In this document: piece after piece, positions 1-7,077 of the stretch
Layout: the number at the start of each line of letters is the position of its first letter
How positions within the stretch are numbered: the stretch's first letter is position 1
Assembly (NCBI GenBank): GCA_020217035.1
Contig: JAIWOG010000141.1
Span: 1 to 10,000, forward strand
Origin: Magnetospirillum sp.
GTDB lineage: Bacteria; Pseudomonadota; Alphaproteobacteria; Rhodospirillales; Magnetospirillaceae
Direction of reading: 5' to 3'
Length of the DNA stretch: 10,000 nt
Program-made: the position numbers and the translations under genes
Notes under the pieces: model-generated
Database searches by the model: none
What the model saw: the letters and a program-made list of their open reading frames with translations, nothing else
What the model was told of the DNA's origin: nothing

Positions 1-1222
1 GGGCGTAGAATTCGCGGAAGCTGACGAAATTGTTGACCAGCCGGAACAGGTGGGTGCGCAACACCACCAGCTTCTCTACCGAATCGATGGCGTTGGCCTG
101 GGCTTCCAGCGCCTTGTCCTGGGCCACCAGGGCTTCCAGGCGGGCCTTGGAATCGGAAAAGCGGATGGCGCGGATGCGCTCGACACCCAGCACCTCGACC
201 TGGGTTTCGGGCTTCTTAGCCTGCCAGTCGGCATGGGCGGCGAAACGCGCCTTCAGGTCCAGCCATTCATTTTCCGACAGAGACAGCCGGTCGTTGGCCA
301 CCAGACGGCGGAATGCCTCGACCTCTTTGTCCCAGGCCGGGTTGACACCGCGCAGCAGCGGCAGGTCGGCCTGCGGATAGACCGCCGCCAAGGGCAGCGG
401 CCGCAACGCTTCCAGCGCCTCGGCGGTGGTGGCGCCGGTCAGCGGCAGGAAGGTCTCGGCGCCCGGGTTGACGTTCTGGGCGGCGGCGTCGGAATAGAAC
501 GCCATGCGACAGCGCAGGAAGAAGCCGTCGATCTTGTCGCGCAACGCTTCCAGGGCGGCGCCGGCCTCGGCCGAGACCGCCACCTCGCCGCCTTGGCCCA
601 GCCAGTCGCCAAATGCCTCGATCTGGGCGAAGAAGCCGTCGATCTTGTCCTGGCTGATACCCGGCTGGCCGGAACGGTCGGTTTCTTCCCCCAAGGTGGA
701 GATAATGTCGGTGACCACCGCCGCCAGGGCGTCGTCCTCGGCGGCGGTGGCGGTGATGATGCCGTCACCGTTGAAGCGGGTTTGGGCGAAGATGCGCCCG
801 GTGTCGCGGGTGTCCTCCAAGTCGATGGAGGCCGCGTCGGGCTTGCCCAGGTTGGCCAGGATCTGCCGCGCCGAGGCCAGCACGCGGGCCCCTTCCGGCT
901 GGCTGTCGTCGATGCTGTCCAGGCTGACCGCATGCCCCGGAATCACCAATTCGTCGCCGTTCTTCAGCACCGAGCGCAGCCAGCGCACCGCGTCCAGGAT
1001 CTCGGCGGCACGAATGCGGCCGTCATGGTCGCTGTCCAGCAATTCCAGCGCCCTGGCGTCGAATTCGATGTCCTTGGCCGGGCAGGCCAGAGCCACCCAC
1101 AATTTCTGGTCCAGTTGGTCCAGCGCCAGCAGGTCGTCGCCGGTCTCGATCCGCACCTGGTCGAAACCGCCGGCACGGAAGAACTTCCAGACATGGGGTG
1201 AAACGGAAGCGGTCACGGTCAT
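1..1222 (-). CDS. EF-hand protein of unknown function (3' end outside window)
   Basis: I do not recognise a characterised family. The frame is open from an ATG at 1222 to the window edge, giving at least 407 residues with no stop. A GAGGAGG Shine-Dalgarno lies about 9 bases before the ATG, and a second GGAGG abuts it. Residues 63-74 are a textbook EF-hand loop: Asp at positions 1, 3 and 5, Gly at 6, Ile at 8 and Glu at 12, so Ca2+ binding is likely. A degenerate FNGDG segment lies near residues 150-154. The motif KIDGFF occurs twice, at 193-198 and 230-235, which hints at an internal repeat. The protein is acidic and Ala/Leu-rich, mostly helical in appearance, with no signal peptide or membrane segment in the visible part, so a cytoplasmic location is inferred. 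It runs away from the hydrogenase operon and has no evident link to it. The long plus-strand open frame over the same bases (50-1201) is its codon shadow. Confidence 0.8.
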   Translation of the reverse strand, partial: MTVTASVSPHVWKFFRAGGFDQVRIETGDDLLALDQLDQKLWVALACPAKDIEFDARALELLDSDHDGRIRAAEILDAVRWLRSVLKNGDELVIPGHAVSLDSIDDSQPEGARVLASARQILANLGKPDAASIDLEDTRDTGRIFAQTRFNGDGIITATAAEDDALAAVVTDIISTLGEETDRSGQPGISQDKIDGFFAQIEAFGDWLGQGGEVAVSAEAGAALEALRDKIDGFFLRCRMAFYSDAAAQNVNPGAETFLPLTGATTAEALEALRPLPLAAVYPQADLPLLRGVNPAWDKEVEAFRRLVANDRLSLSENEWLDLKARFAAHADWQAKKPETQVEVLGVERIRAIRFSDSKARLEALVAQDKALEAQANAIDSVEKLVVLRTHLFRLVNNFVSFREFYA

Positions 1223-1295
1223 CCTCCCTTCCCTCCTCGGGGTTGAGAAGGCTAACCCGGACCGCCGGCTAAATCCATAGACCAACCGTGACGCT

Positions 1296-1655
1296 TCACC
1301 CGACGATCCGCCAGGTGCCGTCCGCCATCAGGCAGGCGGTGCCGTAAGCGGGGCGGGAGACACCGCCGACGCTGACCGTGGTCCGGTATTCCCGGCAAGT
1401 GCGCCCCTGTCCGTCCAGGTAGGGGGCCGAGGTGGGGCTGACCGACAGCGGGACGGATCGCACGGCCACCACCTGCGGCGGCGGCGGCGTGACAAGGAAC
1501 ACCTCGTGCGGAGGAAACGGCCGATGCGGCGGCCACGGCGTCCCCCAACCGGCGGGACCAGGGCCATGGCGCGGCCCGTGGGGATCGGCCTGGACGGGAA
1601 TTGCCTGCAAAAGCAAGGAAAACGCCGCGATGGCGGCGAGCATCCGCATCTTCAT
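1296..1655 (-). CDS. Small exported protein with C-terminal surface-antigen-type domain
   Basis: A 119-residue protein with a clear Sec signal peptide: basic MKMRM start, hydrophobic core at residues 6-19, and likely cleavage after VQA at residue 23. The mature part begins with a Pro/His/Gly-rich stretch (24-60). It ends with a compact domain (about 84-118) containing TCREYRTTVSVGG, AYGTAC and DGTWRIV. That pattern matches the C-terminal domain of RT0821/Lpp0805-type surface antigens and glycine-zipper outer-membrane proteins, although no glycine zipper is present here. Cys87 and Cys108 are the only cysteines and could form a disulphide. A periplasmic or envelope location is inferred; the molecular function is unknown. 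The start at 1655 has only a weak AGGT Shine-Dalgarno. The gene is divergent from hybO and lies 73 bases before the EF-hand gene on the same strand. That gap shows no convincing terminator, so the two could be co-transcribed. Confidence 0.75.
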   Translation of the reverse strand: MKMRMLAAIAAFSLLLQAIPVQADPHGPRHGPGPAGWGTPWPPHRPFPPHEVFLVTPPPPQVVAVRSVPLSVSPTSAPYLDGQGRTCREYRTTVSVGGVSRPAYGTACLMADGTWRIVG

Positions 1656-1756
1656 CTGACACCTGCACCATCCCCATTGCGGGGAAAACGACCCGACCCA
1701 AAGATTTCAACGGACCAGTTGGCGTTTTCCTGCGGTGAAATATATATAACCATTTT

Positions 1757-1773
1757 TGGAAACATACTTTCCA
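1757..1773. promoter_or_regulatory. Inverted repeat, candidate enhancer/operator
   Basis: A perfect inverted repeat, TGGAAA-N5-TTTCCA, sits at the edge of the A/T-rich tract. Its centre is about 145 bases upstream of the start expected from the sigma-54 promoter. NtrC-family hydrogenase regulators (HupR, HoxA) bind upstream sites at comparable distances, and the reported HupR site also has two arms separated by 5 bases, though with different arms (TTG/CAA). A role as an activator site is inference. It could equally be an operator for the divergent gene, or chance. Confidence 0.4.
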
Positions 1774-1816
1774 TTTTCCCATGTCCCCCCACCCCCGACC
1801 AATCCGCTGAACAACG

Positions 1817-1831
1817 ATCCGTTTCCCGGAT
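1817..1831. promoter_or_regulatory. Inverted repeat ATCCG-N5-CGGAT, possible second regulator site
   Basis: A perfect 5-base inverted repeat with a 5-base spacer lies about 86 bases upstream of the predicted transcription start. A further direct copy of ATCCG is at 1802-1806. The arms differ from those at 1757-1773, so the two need not bind the same protein. A repeat this short is expected fairly often by chance. Confidence 0.25.
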
Positions 1832-1883
1832 TTCCGCCCCTTAAAGCCATCTGTGCAATGCAGCATTTCCTACCCGATGGAGT

Positions 1884-1898
1884 TGGCATGCTCCTTGC
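1884..1898 (+). promoter_or_regulatory. Sigma-54 (RpoN) -24/-12 promoter of the hyb operon
   Basis: TGGCATG-CTCC-TTGC matches the RpoN consensus TGGCACG-N4-TTGC with one mismatch. The invariant GG (1885-1886) and GC (1897-1898) are separated by exactly 10 bases, as required. Transcription should start near 1910, leaving a leader of about 120 bases before hybO. RpoN control through an NtrC-type activator (HupR/HoxA) is well established for several proteobacterial uptake hydrogenases. No other gene starts between this site and hybO. Its use here is inferred from sequence only. Confidence 0.8.
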
Positions 1899-2012
1899 GG
1901 AAACGCAATTCAGACAATTGAGAACAAGAATGGCGGGAGGCAGCCGGTCCGGTCGGACCCTTCGGGGGGACGTCCACCTGATCCTTTCGCCCTTCGCGAC
2001 AGACGAGCCTTT

Positions 2013-2024
2013 GGAAAGGTGGGG
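2013..2024 (+). promoter_or_regulatory. Ribosome binding site that fixes the hybO start
   Basis: GGAAAGGTGGGG ends 6 bases before the ATG at 2031. It therefore supports that ATG rather than the in-frame GTG at 2019, which lies inside this purine-rich stretch and would have no room for a Shine-Dalgarno. Confidence 0.6.
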
Positions 2025-2030
2025 ATCAGA

Positions 2031-3152
2031 ATGTACGACGACAGCGCCGTTAAATTCGAAACCGATGTCGAGACCCGCTTCGGCGTCTCGCGCCGCGATT
2101 TCTTGAAATTCTGCGCCGCCATGGCCGCGACCATGGGCCTGCCCAAGGGTGCCGACGCGCAGATCGCCGAGGCCATCACCAAGAAGGAACGTCCTTCGGT
2201 GATCTGGCTGCACCACCAGGAATGCACCGGCTGCTCGGAATCGCTGTTGCGGTCCGAACACCCGACGCTGGAAAAGCTGATCCTCGACATCATCTCGCTG
2301 GATTACCACGAGACCCTGTTCGCCGCCGCCGGCCACCAGGCCGAGGCCGCCCGCAAGGCCGCCATGGAAAAGAACAAGGGCAAGTACATCCTGGTCGTCG
2401 AAGGCGCCATCCCCATGAAGGATGGCGGCGTCTACTGCAAGATCGGCGGCCAGACGTCCTACGAATTGACCAAGGAAGTGGCCGAACACGCCGCCGCCAT
2501 CGTCGCCGTCGGTTCCTGCGCGTCGTGGGGCGGCATGCCGTCGACGCCGCCCAATCCCACCGGCTCGACCGGCGTGGGCGAGGCTTTGGGCCGCAAGGAC
2601 GTGGTCACCATCCCCGGCTGCCCGCCCAACCCCTATAACATCCTGGCCACCATCGTCCATTTCCTGACCTTCGGCAGCCTGCCCAAGGTGGACGAACTGG
2701 GCCGCCCGACCTTCGCCTATGGCCGACTGATCCACGACAATTGCGAGCGCCGCAGTCATTTCGACGCCGGCCGCTTCGCCCTGGAATTCGGCGATGCCGG
2801 CCACCGCAAGGGCTATTGCCTGTACAAGCTGGGCTGCAAGGGGCCGGAAACCTATGCCAACTGCCCGTCGATCCTGTTCAACGACGTCGGCACCGGTTCG
2901 TGGCCGGTGGGCACCGGTCACCCCTGCATCGGCTGCACCGAGAAGCATATCGGCTTCGAGAAGCCCATCCACGCCTTGGCGACGCTGAAGACCAACCCGC
3001 CCACCAGCTATCCGCGCATCGTCGAGGAACAGGGCGCGGGTGCGACGATCGCCTCGGCCGCCCTGGTGGCTGGCGTCGCCGGTCTGGCCATCGGTGCCGG
3101 CATGAAGATCGCCGGCAATCTGGGCAAGAGCGAAACCAAGGACGGCGAGTAA
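2031..3152 (+). CDS. hybO: [NiFe]-hydrogenase small subunit HybO
   Basis: Electron-transfer subunit of a membrane-bound uptake hydrogenase. It takes electrons from the Ni-Fe site in HybC through three Fe-S clusters to HybA/HybB. The 373-residue precursor has a twin-arginine motif (SRRDFLKF, residues 20-27), so the folded heterodimer should be exported by Tat. Proximal [4Fe-4S] ligands are Cys65, Cys68 (ECTGCSES), Cys163 (GSCASWGG) and Cys197 (PGCPPNPYN). Distal cluster ligands are His235, Cys238, Cys263 and Cys269. Medial [3Fe-4S] ligands are Cys278, Cys299 and Cys302. Spacings closely follow the Desulfovibrio gigas enzyme. The extra cysteines of O2-tolerant enzymes are replaced by Gly67 and Gly168. 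A hydrophobic segment near residues 339-362 is the expected C-terminal membrane anchor. The ATG at 2031 is preferred over GTG 2019 because of the Shine-Dalgarno. First gene of the operon, 4 bases before hybA. Also nameable as hupS/hyaA-like; HybO is chosen because hybA and hybB follow. Confidence 0.96.
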   Translation: MYDDSAVKFETDVETRFGVSRRDFLKFCAAMAATMGLPKGADAQIAEAITKKERPSVIWLHHQECTGCSESLLRSEHPTLEKLILDIISLDYHETLFAAAGHQAEAARKAAMEKNKGKYILVVEGAIPMKDGGVYCKIGGQTSYELTKEVAEHAAAIVAVGSCASWGGMPSTPPNPTGSTGVGEALGRKDVVTIPGCPPNPYNILATIVHFLTFGSLPKVDELGRPTFAYGRLIHDNCERRSHFDAGRFALEFGDAGHRKGYCLYKLGCKGPETYANCPSILFNDVGTGSWPVGTGHPCIGCTEKHIGFEKPIHALATLKTNPPTSYPRIVEEQGAGATIASAALVAGVAGLAIGAGMKIAGNLGKSETKDGE

Positions 3153-3156
3153 TCCC

Positions 3157-4140
3157 ATGACCGTCAATCGTCGCAACTTCATCAAGGGGGCTGCCGGGGG
3201 CGGCGCCGCGCTGGCGACAGCGGCGGTGGTGTCGGCTCCGTCCCCCGCCCAGGCCCGATCCAACCTGGAAATGCCGCCCAACGCGGTTGGCCTGTTGTTC
3301 GATTCCACCCTGTGCGTGGGCTGCAAGGCCTGCGTCGCCGGCTGCAAGGAAGCCAACGACCTGCCGGTCGACGTCAACACCGCCGACGCGCTGTGGGACA
3401 CGCCGCTGGATATCGGCCCCAAGACCTACAACGTGATCAAGCTTTATGCCGACGGCACCGCCGATCACAAGGACCAGGAACAGAACGGCTTCGCCTTCAT
3501 CAAGAAGTCGTGCATGCACTGCGTCGATCCCTCTTGCGTCTCGGTCTGCCCGGTTTCGGCCATGACCAAGGACAAGCAGACCGGCATCGTCGCCTATGAC
3601 GCCGACATCTGCATCGGCTGCCGCTATTGCGTCGCGTCCTGCCCGTTCGGCGTGCCGCAATCGGAATTCGACACGCCGACGCCCAAGATCAAGAAGTGCG
3701 AGATGTGCCGCCATCGCCAGGCCGAGGGCAAGATCCCGGCTTGCGCCGAAGTGTGCCCGACGGGGGCCACCATCTTCGGGCCATTGACCGCCATCAACGA
3801 GGAAATCGCCCGCCGCCGCGCCATGAAGCCGGGCGAGGCCAACGTCTTCGAACGCCGCACCCTGGGCTCCGGCGACACCCACGAACGCCCCGCCGCCCAG
3901 TACGTGGACCACGTCTATGGCGAGACCGAAGTGGGCGGCACCCAGTTCCGCCACATGGCCGGCGTCCCCTTCGAGAAGCTGGGCTATCCCGATCTGCGCC
4001 AGAAGTCGTTCGCGTCGGAATCCGAAGGCATCCAGCACACGCTGTACAAGGGCATGATCGCCCCGGCCTTGGCGTTGGCCGGTCTGTTGTGGGCCGCCAA
4101 GCGGGCGTCCCACATCGAAGACGAACACCCCGAGGAGTGA
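3157..4140 (+). CDS. hybA: Hydrogenase-associated ferredoxin-type protein HybA
   Basis: Periplasmic Fe-S protein that relays electrons from HybO to the membrane subunit HybB and the quinone pool. It has 327 residues, essentially the length of E. coli HybA. A Tat signal starts at NRRNFIKG (residues 4-11), followed by a hydrophobic Ala-rich stretch and a likely cleavage near AQA-R (31-34). Sixteen cysteines in four groups predict four [4Fe-4S] clusters: 53/56/59/63, 119/122/127/131, 152/155/158/162 and 181/184/196/200. A single hydrophobic helix at about 299-314 would anchor the C-terminus in the membrane. The Shine-Dalgarno is weak and lies in the end of hybO, so coupling to hybO translation is likely. 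The family is related to DmsB/NrfC-type ferredoxins; position between hybO and hybB settles the assignment. Confidence 0.95.
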   Translation: MTVNRRNFIKGAAGGGAALATAAVVSAPSPAQARSNLEMPPNAVGLLFDSTLCVGCKACVAGCKEANDLPVDVNTADALWDTPLDIGPKTYNVIKLYADGTADHKDQEQNGFAFIKKSCMHCVDPSCVSVCPVSAMTKDKQTGIVAYDADICIGCRYCVASCPFGVPQSEFDTPTPKIKKCEMCRHRQAEGKIPACAEVCPTGATIFGPLTAINEEIARRRAMKPGEANVFERRTLGSGDTHERPAAQYVDHVYGETEVGGTQFRHMAGVPFEKLGYPDLRQKSFASESEGIQHTLYKGMIAPALALAGLLWAAKRASHIEDEHPEE

Positions 4141-4146
4141 GCGGAC

Positions 4147-5331
4147 ATGGCCCGATTCCATAACGAACACGAACCCTTGGGCGGTTCCATCCTGTCCAAG
4201 ACCACCATCATCTGCGCCATCCTGGCCTTCATCGCCGCCGTCCTGCTGGCAAAGCGCATGGTGCTGGGCCTGGGTTCGGTCACCAACCTGAACAACGGCT
4301 ATCCCTGGGGCATCTGGATCGTCTACGACGTGGTCATCGGCACCGCCTTCGCCTGCGGCGGCTATGCCATGGCGGTGCTGACCTACATCCTGAACAAGGG
4401 CGAGTACCATCCGCTGGTGCGTCCGGCGCTGCTGGCGTCGTGCTTCGGCTACACCCTGGGCGGCATCTCCATCGTCTTCGACCTGGGGCGTTGGTGGAAC
4501 GCCTGGCACATCCTGGTGCCCGGCTACATGCAGCCCAATTCGGTGATGTTCGAAGTGGCGCTGTGCGTCATGGCCTACATCCTGGTGCTGTGGGTCGAAT
4601 TCGCCCCCGCCATCCTGACCAAATTCGGCCTGACCCACCTGAAGAAGAAGCTGGACCGCGTGCTGTTCATCTTCATCGCGCTGGGCGTGCTGCTGCCCAG
4701 CATGCACCAATCGTCCTTGGGCACGCTGCTGGTGGTCATGGGCTATCAGATCCATGAATTGTGGCAGACGCCGATCCTGCCGCTTCTGTTCCTGATGAGC
4801 GCCATCACCATGGGCTTTTCCATCGTGGTGTTCGAAGCCCTGCTGGGTTCCGCCGGGTTCAAGCGTTCGATCAAGCACGAGATGCCGCAGCTGGCCAAAC
4901 TGGCCGGCATCATCCGGGCCATGATGATCGCCTATCTGGTCATCCGCTTCGGCGACCTGATCGTGCGCGGCGCCTTTGGCGCGATCTTCGGCTCGGGCAT
5001 CAAAAGCGTGATGTTCCTGATCGAGATCGCGCTGTTCGCCACCCCGGTGGTGCTGTTCTCGAACAAGGACAAGCGCAACTCGAAGAAGGCCCTGTGGATC
5101 GGCGCCTGCGCGTTGCTGCTGGCCGGCGCCCTTTACCGTCTGGACGCCTTCCTGGTCGCCTATCAGACCGGTCCGGGCTGGAGCTACTTCCCCAGCGTGC
5201 AGGAACTGATGGTCACCATCGGCATCATCGCCGCCGAGATCCTGCTCTACATCGTCTTCGTCCGGAAGTTCCCGGTCTTCTACACCCACAAGCTGACGCC
5301 GGCCGAACTGGCCGCGGCGCACACCAAGTAA
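4147..5331 (+). CDS. hybB: NrfD-family membrane subunit HybB
   Basis: Integral membrane protein (394 residues; E. coli HybB is about the same) that links HybA to the quinone pool. Roughly ten hydrophobic segments are visible, near residues 19-36, 55-81, 93-112, 132-155, 171-189, 207-232, 253-275, 287-305, 315-333 and 350-373. Conserved-looking stretches such as NNGYPWGIWI (49-58), FDLGRWWNAWHI (111-122) and PSMHQSSLGTL (184-194) are typical of HybB. Unlike hupC/hyaC-type operons, no cytochrome b gene is present, so electrons leave through this haem-free module. GAGGAG at 4132-4137 is its Shine-Dalgarno and overlaps the end of hybA. Confidence 0.95.
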   Translation: MARFHNEHEPLGGSILSKTTIICAILAFIAAVLLAKRMVLGLGSVTNLNNGYPWGIWIVYDVVIGTAFACGGYAMAVLTYILNKGEYHPLVRPALLASCFGYTLGGISIVFDLGRWWNAWHILVPGYMQPNSVMFEVALCVMAYILVLWVEFAPAILTKFGLTHLKKKLDRVLFIFIALGVLLPSMHQSSLGTLLVVMGYQIHELWQTPILPLLFLMSAITMGFSIVVFEALLGSAGFKRSIKHEMPQLAKLAGIIRAMMIAYLVIRFGDLIVRGAFGAIFGSGIKSVMFLIEIALFATPVVLFSNKDKRNSKKALWIGACALLLAGALYRLDAFLVAYQTGPGWSYFPSVQELMVTIGIIAAEILLYIVFVRKFPVFYTHKLTPAELAAAHTK

Positions 5332-5335
5332 GGAG
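5331..5335 (+). promoter_or_regulatory. Ribosome binding site supporting the GTG start of hybC
   Basis: AGGAG directly after the hybB stop codon is 8 bases from the GTG at 5344. It supports this non-ATG start, which begins the standard N-terminus SQRITIDPITRIEGHL. Confidence 0.7.
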
Positions 5336-5343
5336 CCACGCCC

Positions 5344-7050
5344 GTGTCCCAGCGTATCACCATCGACCCCATCACCCGGATCGAAGGCCATCTGCGCATC
5401 GACGTCGAAGTCGATAACGGCAAGGTGTCCAAGGCTTGGTCCTCCGGCCAGATGTGGCGCGGCGTCGAACTGATCCTGTTGGGTCGCGACCCGCGCGACG
5501 CCTGGGCCATCACCCAGCGCATCTGCGGCGTCTGCACCACCGTGCACGCCATCACCTCGGTCCGCGCCGTCGAAAACGCGCTGAACCTGGAAGTGCCGGT
5601 CAACGCCCAGTTCATCCGCAACATGATCGCCGCCGCCCACGCGCTGCACGACCATATCGTCCACTTCTACCACCTGTCGGCCCTGGACTTCGTCGACGTG
5701 GTCTCGGCCTTGAAGGCCGACCCGGAAGCCACCTCGAAGCTGGCGGAATCGCTGTCCGACTGGGGCATGAACTCCAAGCACGTCATGGCCCAGACCAAGG
5801 AAAAGCTGGCCACCTTCGTGGGGTCTGGCCAATTGGGTCCGTTCGCCAACGGCTATTGGGGCCACCCGGCGATGAAGCTGTCGCCCGAGGTCAACCTGCT
5901 GGCGGTCACCCACTACCTGCAGGCCCTGGAAGCCCAGCGCCACGCCAGCAAGATCGTCACCATCCTGGGCTCGAAGTCGCCGCACATCCAGAACCTGGCG
6001 GTCGGCGGCGTCTCCAACCCCATCGCCACCGATTCGCAGTCGGTGCTGACCATCGAACGCCTGCTGGCGGTCAAGAAGCACATCGACGCCCTGGCGGAAT
6101 TCACCCGCAAGGTCTATCTGCCCGACGTCGCCGCCATCGGCGCCTTCTATGCCGACTGGACCAAGTACGGCAAGGGTATCACCAACTACATCTCGACCCC
6201 GGATTTCCCCACCGATTCCAAGGGCACCCAGTTCATGGTCCCCGGTGGTCACATCCCCGATGGCGACATCGCCAAGTACAAGCCGTTCACCCAGTTCGGC
6301 GACCAGTACCTGCGCGACGGCGTCGAGGAATCGGTCAAGCATTCCTGGTACACCTATTCCAAGCCGGGTGCGCTGCATCCCTACAAGGGCGAAACCACGC
6401 CGCACTACACCGACTTCCAGGACGACGGCAAGTATTCGTGGCTGAAGGCGCCCACCTTCTATGGCAAGCGCGCCCAGGTCGGCCCGCTGGCCAACGTGCT
6501 GTGCGGCCTGGCCGCCGGCCACCAGCCCACCGCCACCTACGCCACCCAGATGCTGAACACCGTCTCCACCCTGCTGGGAAGCAAGGTGGGGCCGGAAATC
6601 CTGCATTCCACCATCGGCCGTCACGCCGCGCGTGCCATCCGTGCCGGCGTGATGTCGGAAGTGCTGGGGCAGAACTGGTCCATGCTGATCGAGAACATCT
6701 CGAAGGGCGACACCACCACCTTCAACAAGCCGGTCTTCCCCAAGGGCGAAGTCATGGGCTTCGGCATGCACGAAGCGCCGCGCGGCCTGTTGTCGCACTG
6801 GACCGTCATCAAGGACGGCAAGATCGCCAACTACCAGTGCGTGGTGCCCAGCACCTGGAACGCCGGCCCGCGTGACGAGAACGACGAGATCGGCCCCTAC
6901 GAGGCGTCGCTGATGGACAACCCCATCGCCGATCCCGAACAGCCCTTGGAAGTGCTGCGCACCGTCCACTCGTTCGACCCGTGCCTGGCCTGCGCCGTGC
7001 ACGTCCAGGACGAGGACGGCCACGAAGTGGTGCAGGTCAAGGCTCTGTGA
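5344..7050 (+). CDS. hybC: [NiFe]-hydrogenase large subunit HybC (precursor)
   Basis: Catalytic subunit that splits H2 at a Ni-Fe(CN)2CO centre. The 568-residue precursor starts at GTG and matches E. coli HybC in length and layout. TRIEGHL (11-17) is the N-terminal signature. RICGVC supplies Cys61 and Cys64, and DPCLAC supplies Cys547 and Cys550, giving all four metal ligands. His553 is the last residue of the mature protein; the 15 residues after it (554-568) should be removed by HybD once nickel is in place. PSTWNAGPRD lies in the conserved region before the last motif. There is no signal peptide, since export depends on the Tat signal of HybO. The gene is 12 bases after hybB and is followed by a strong hairpin before hybD. 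Confidence 0.97.
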   Translation: MSQRITIDPITRIEGHLRIDVEVDNGKVSKAWSSGQMWRGVELILLGRDPRDAWAITQRICGVCTTVHAITSVRAVENALNLEVPVNAQFIRNMIAAAHALHDHIVHFYHLSALDFVDVVSALKADPEATSKLAESLSDWGMNSKHVMAQTKEKLATFVGSGQLGPFANGYWGHPAMKLSPEVNLLAVTHYLQALEAQRHASKIVTILGSKSPHIQNLAVGGVSNPIATDSQSVLTIERLLAVKKHIDALAEFTRKVYLPDVAAIGAFYADWTKYGKGITNYISTPDFPTDSKGTQFMVPGGHIPDGDIAKYKPFTQFGDQYLRDGVEESVKHSWYTYSKPGALHPYKGETTPHYTDFQDDGKYSWLKAPTFYGKRAQVGPLANVLCGLAAGHQPTATYATQMLNTVSTLLGSKVGPEILHSTIGRHAARAIRAGVMSEVLGQNWSMLIENISKGDTTTFNKPVFPKGEVMGFGMHEAPRGLLSHWTVIKDGKIANYQCVVPSTWNAGPRDENDEIGPYEASLMDNPIADPEQPLEVLRTVHSFDPCLACAVHVQDEDGHEVVQVKAL

Positions 7051-7077
7051 CAATCCTGTCCACGTGATGTATCATTG

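Larger units (their letters stand above)
1656..2030. other. Divergent intergenic control region
   Basis: This 375-base region separates the exported-protein gene from hybO. Its middle (about 1735-1780) is much richer in A/T than the surroundings and includes TATATATA at 1741-1748. It holds a sigma-54 promoter for the hydrogenase operon and three inverted repeats with 5-base spacers: TCCCC/GGGGA at 1671-1685, TGGAAA/TTTCCA at 1757-1773 and ATCCG/CGGAT at 1817-1831. The repeat at 1671-1685 lies just upstream of the minus-strand start and could fold in that mRNA. The predicted hybO leader (about 1910-2030) contains a short GGTCC/GGACC hairpin at 1946-1959. I found no exact TTG-N5-CAA HupR-type site, no good FNR or IHF site and no convincing sigma-70 promoter for the minus-strand gene. 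I see no protein-coding gene in it. Confidence 0.7.

Noticed and set aside
50..1201. Plus-strand open frame of 383 codons at the left end
   Set aside because: The minus strand has a better gene here: Shine-Dalgarno, EF-hand motif and normal amino-acid composition. The plus-strand product is Gln/Gly/Val-rich low-information sequence.
1223..1295. Terminator between the two minus-strand genes
   Set aside because: Only a 5-bp GGGTT/AACCC stem with a 9-base loop and no T tract; too weak to call.
1735..1762. Sigma-70 promoter on the minus strand from the TATATATA tract
   Set aside because: The tract resembles a -10 box, but no -35-like hexamer sits at 16-18 bases on that strand, so I could not support it.
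1930..2106. Possible leader ORF overlapping the start of hybO
   Set aside because: No Shine-Dalgarno before the internal ATG at 1930. The frame runs into hybO out of phase and the peptide is unremarkable.
1707..3422. Minus-strand open frame of 571 codons across the control region and hybO
   Set aside because: It runs through the sigma-54 promoter, hybO and the start of hybA, and its product has shadow-type composition.
2878..7053. Very long minus-strand open frame (about 1,390 codons) opposite hybO-hybC
   Set aside because: It is opposite four genes with intact family signatures. Its composition (Gly/Asp/Gln/His/Val-rich, no recognisable domain) is what results from reading G/C-third-position codons backwards, and it has no plausible start signal.
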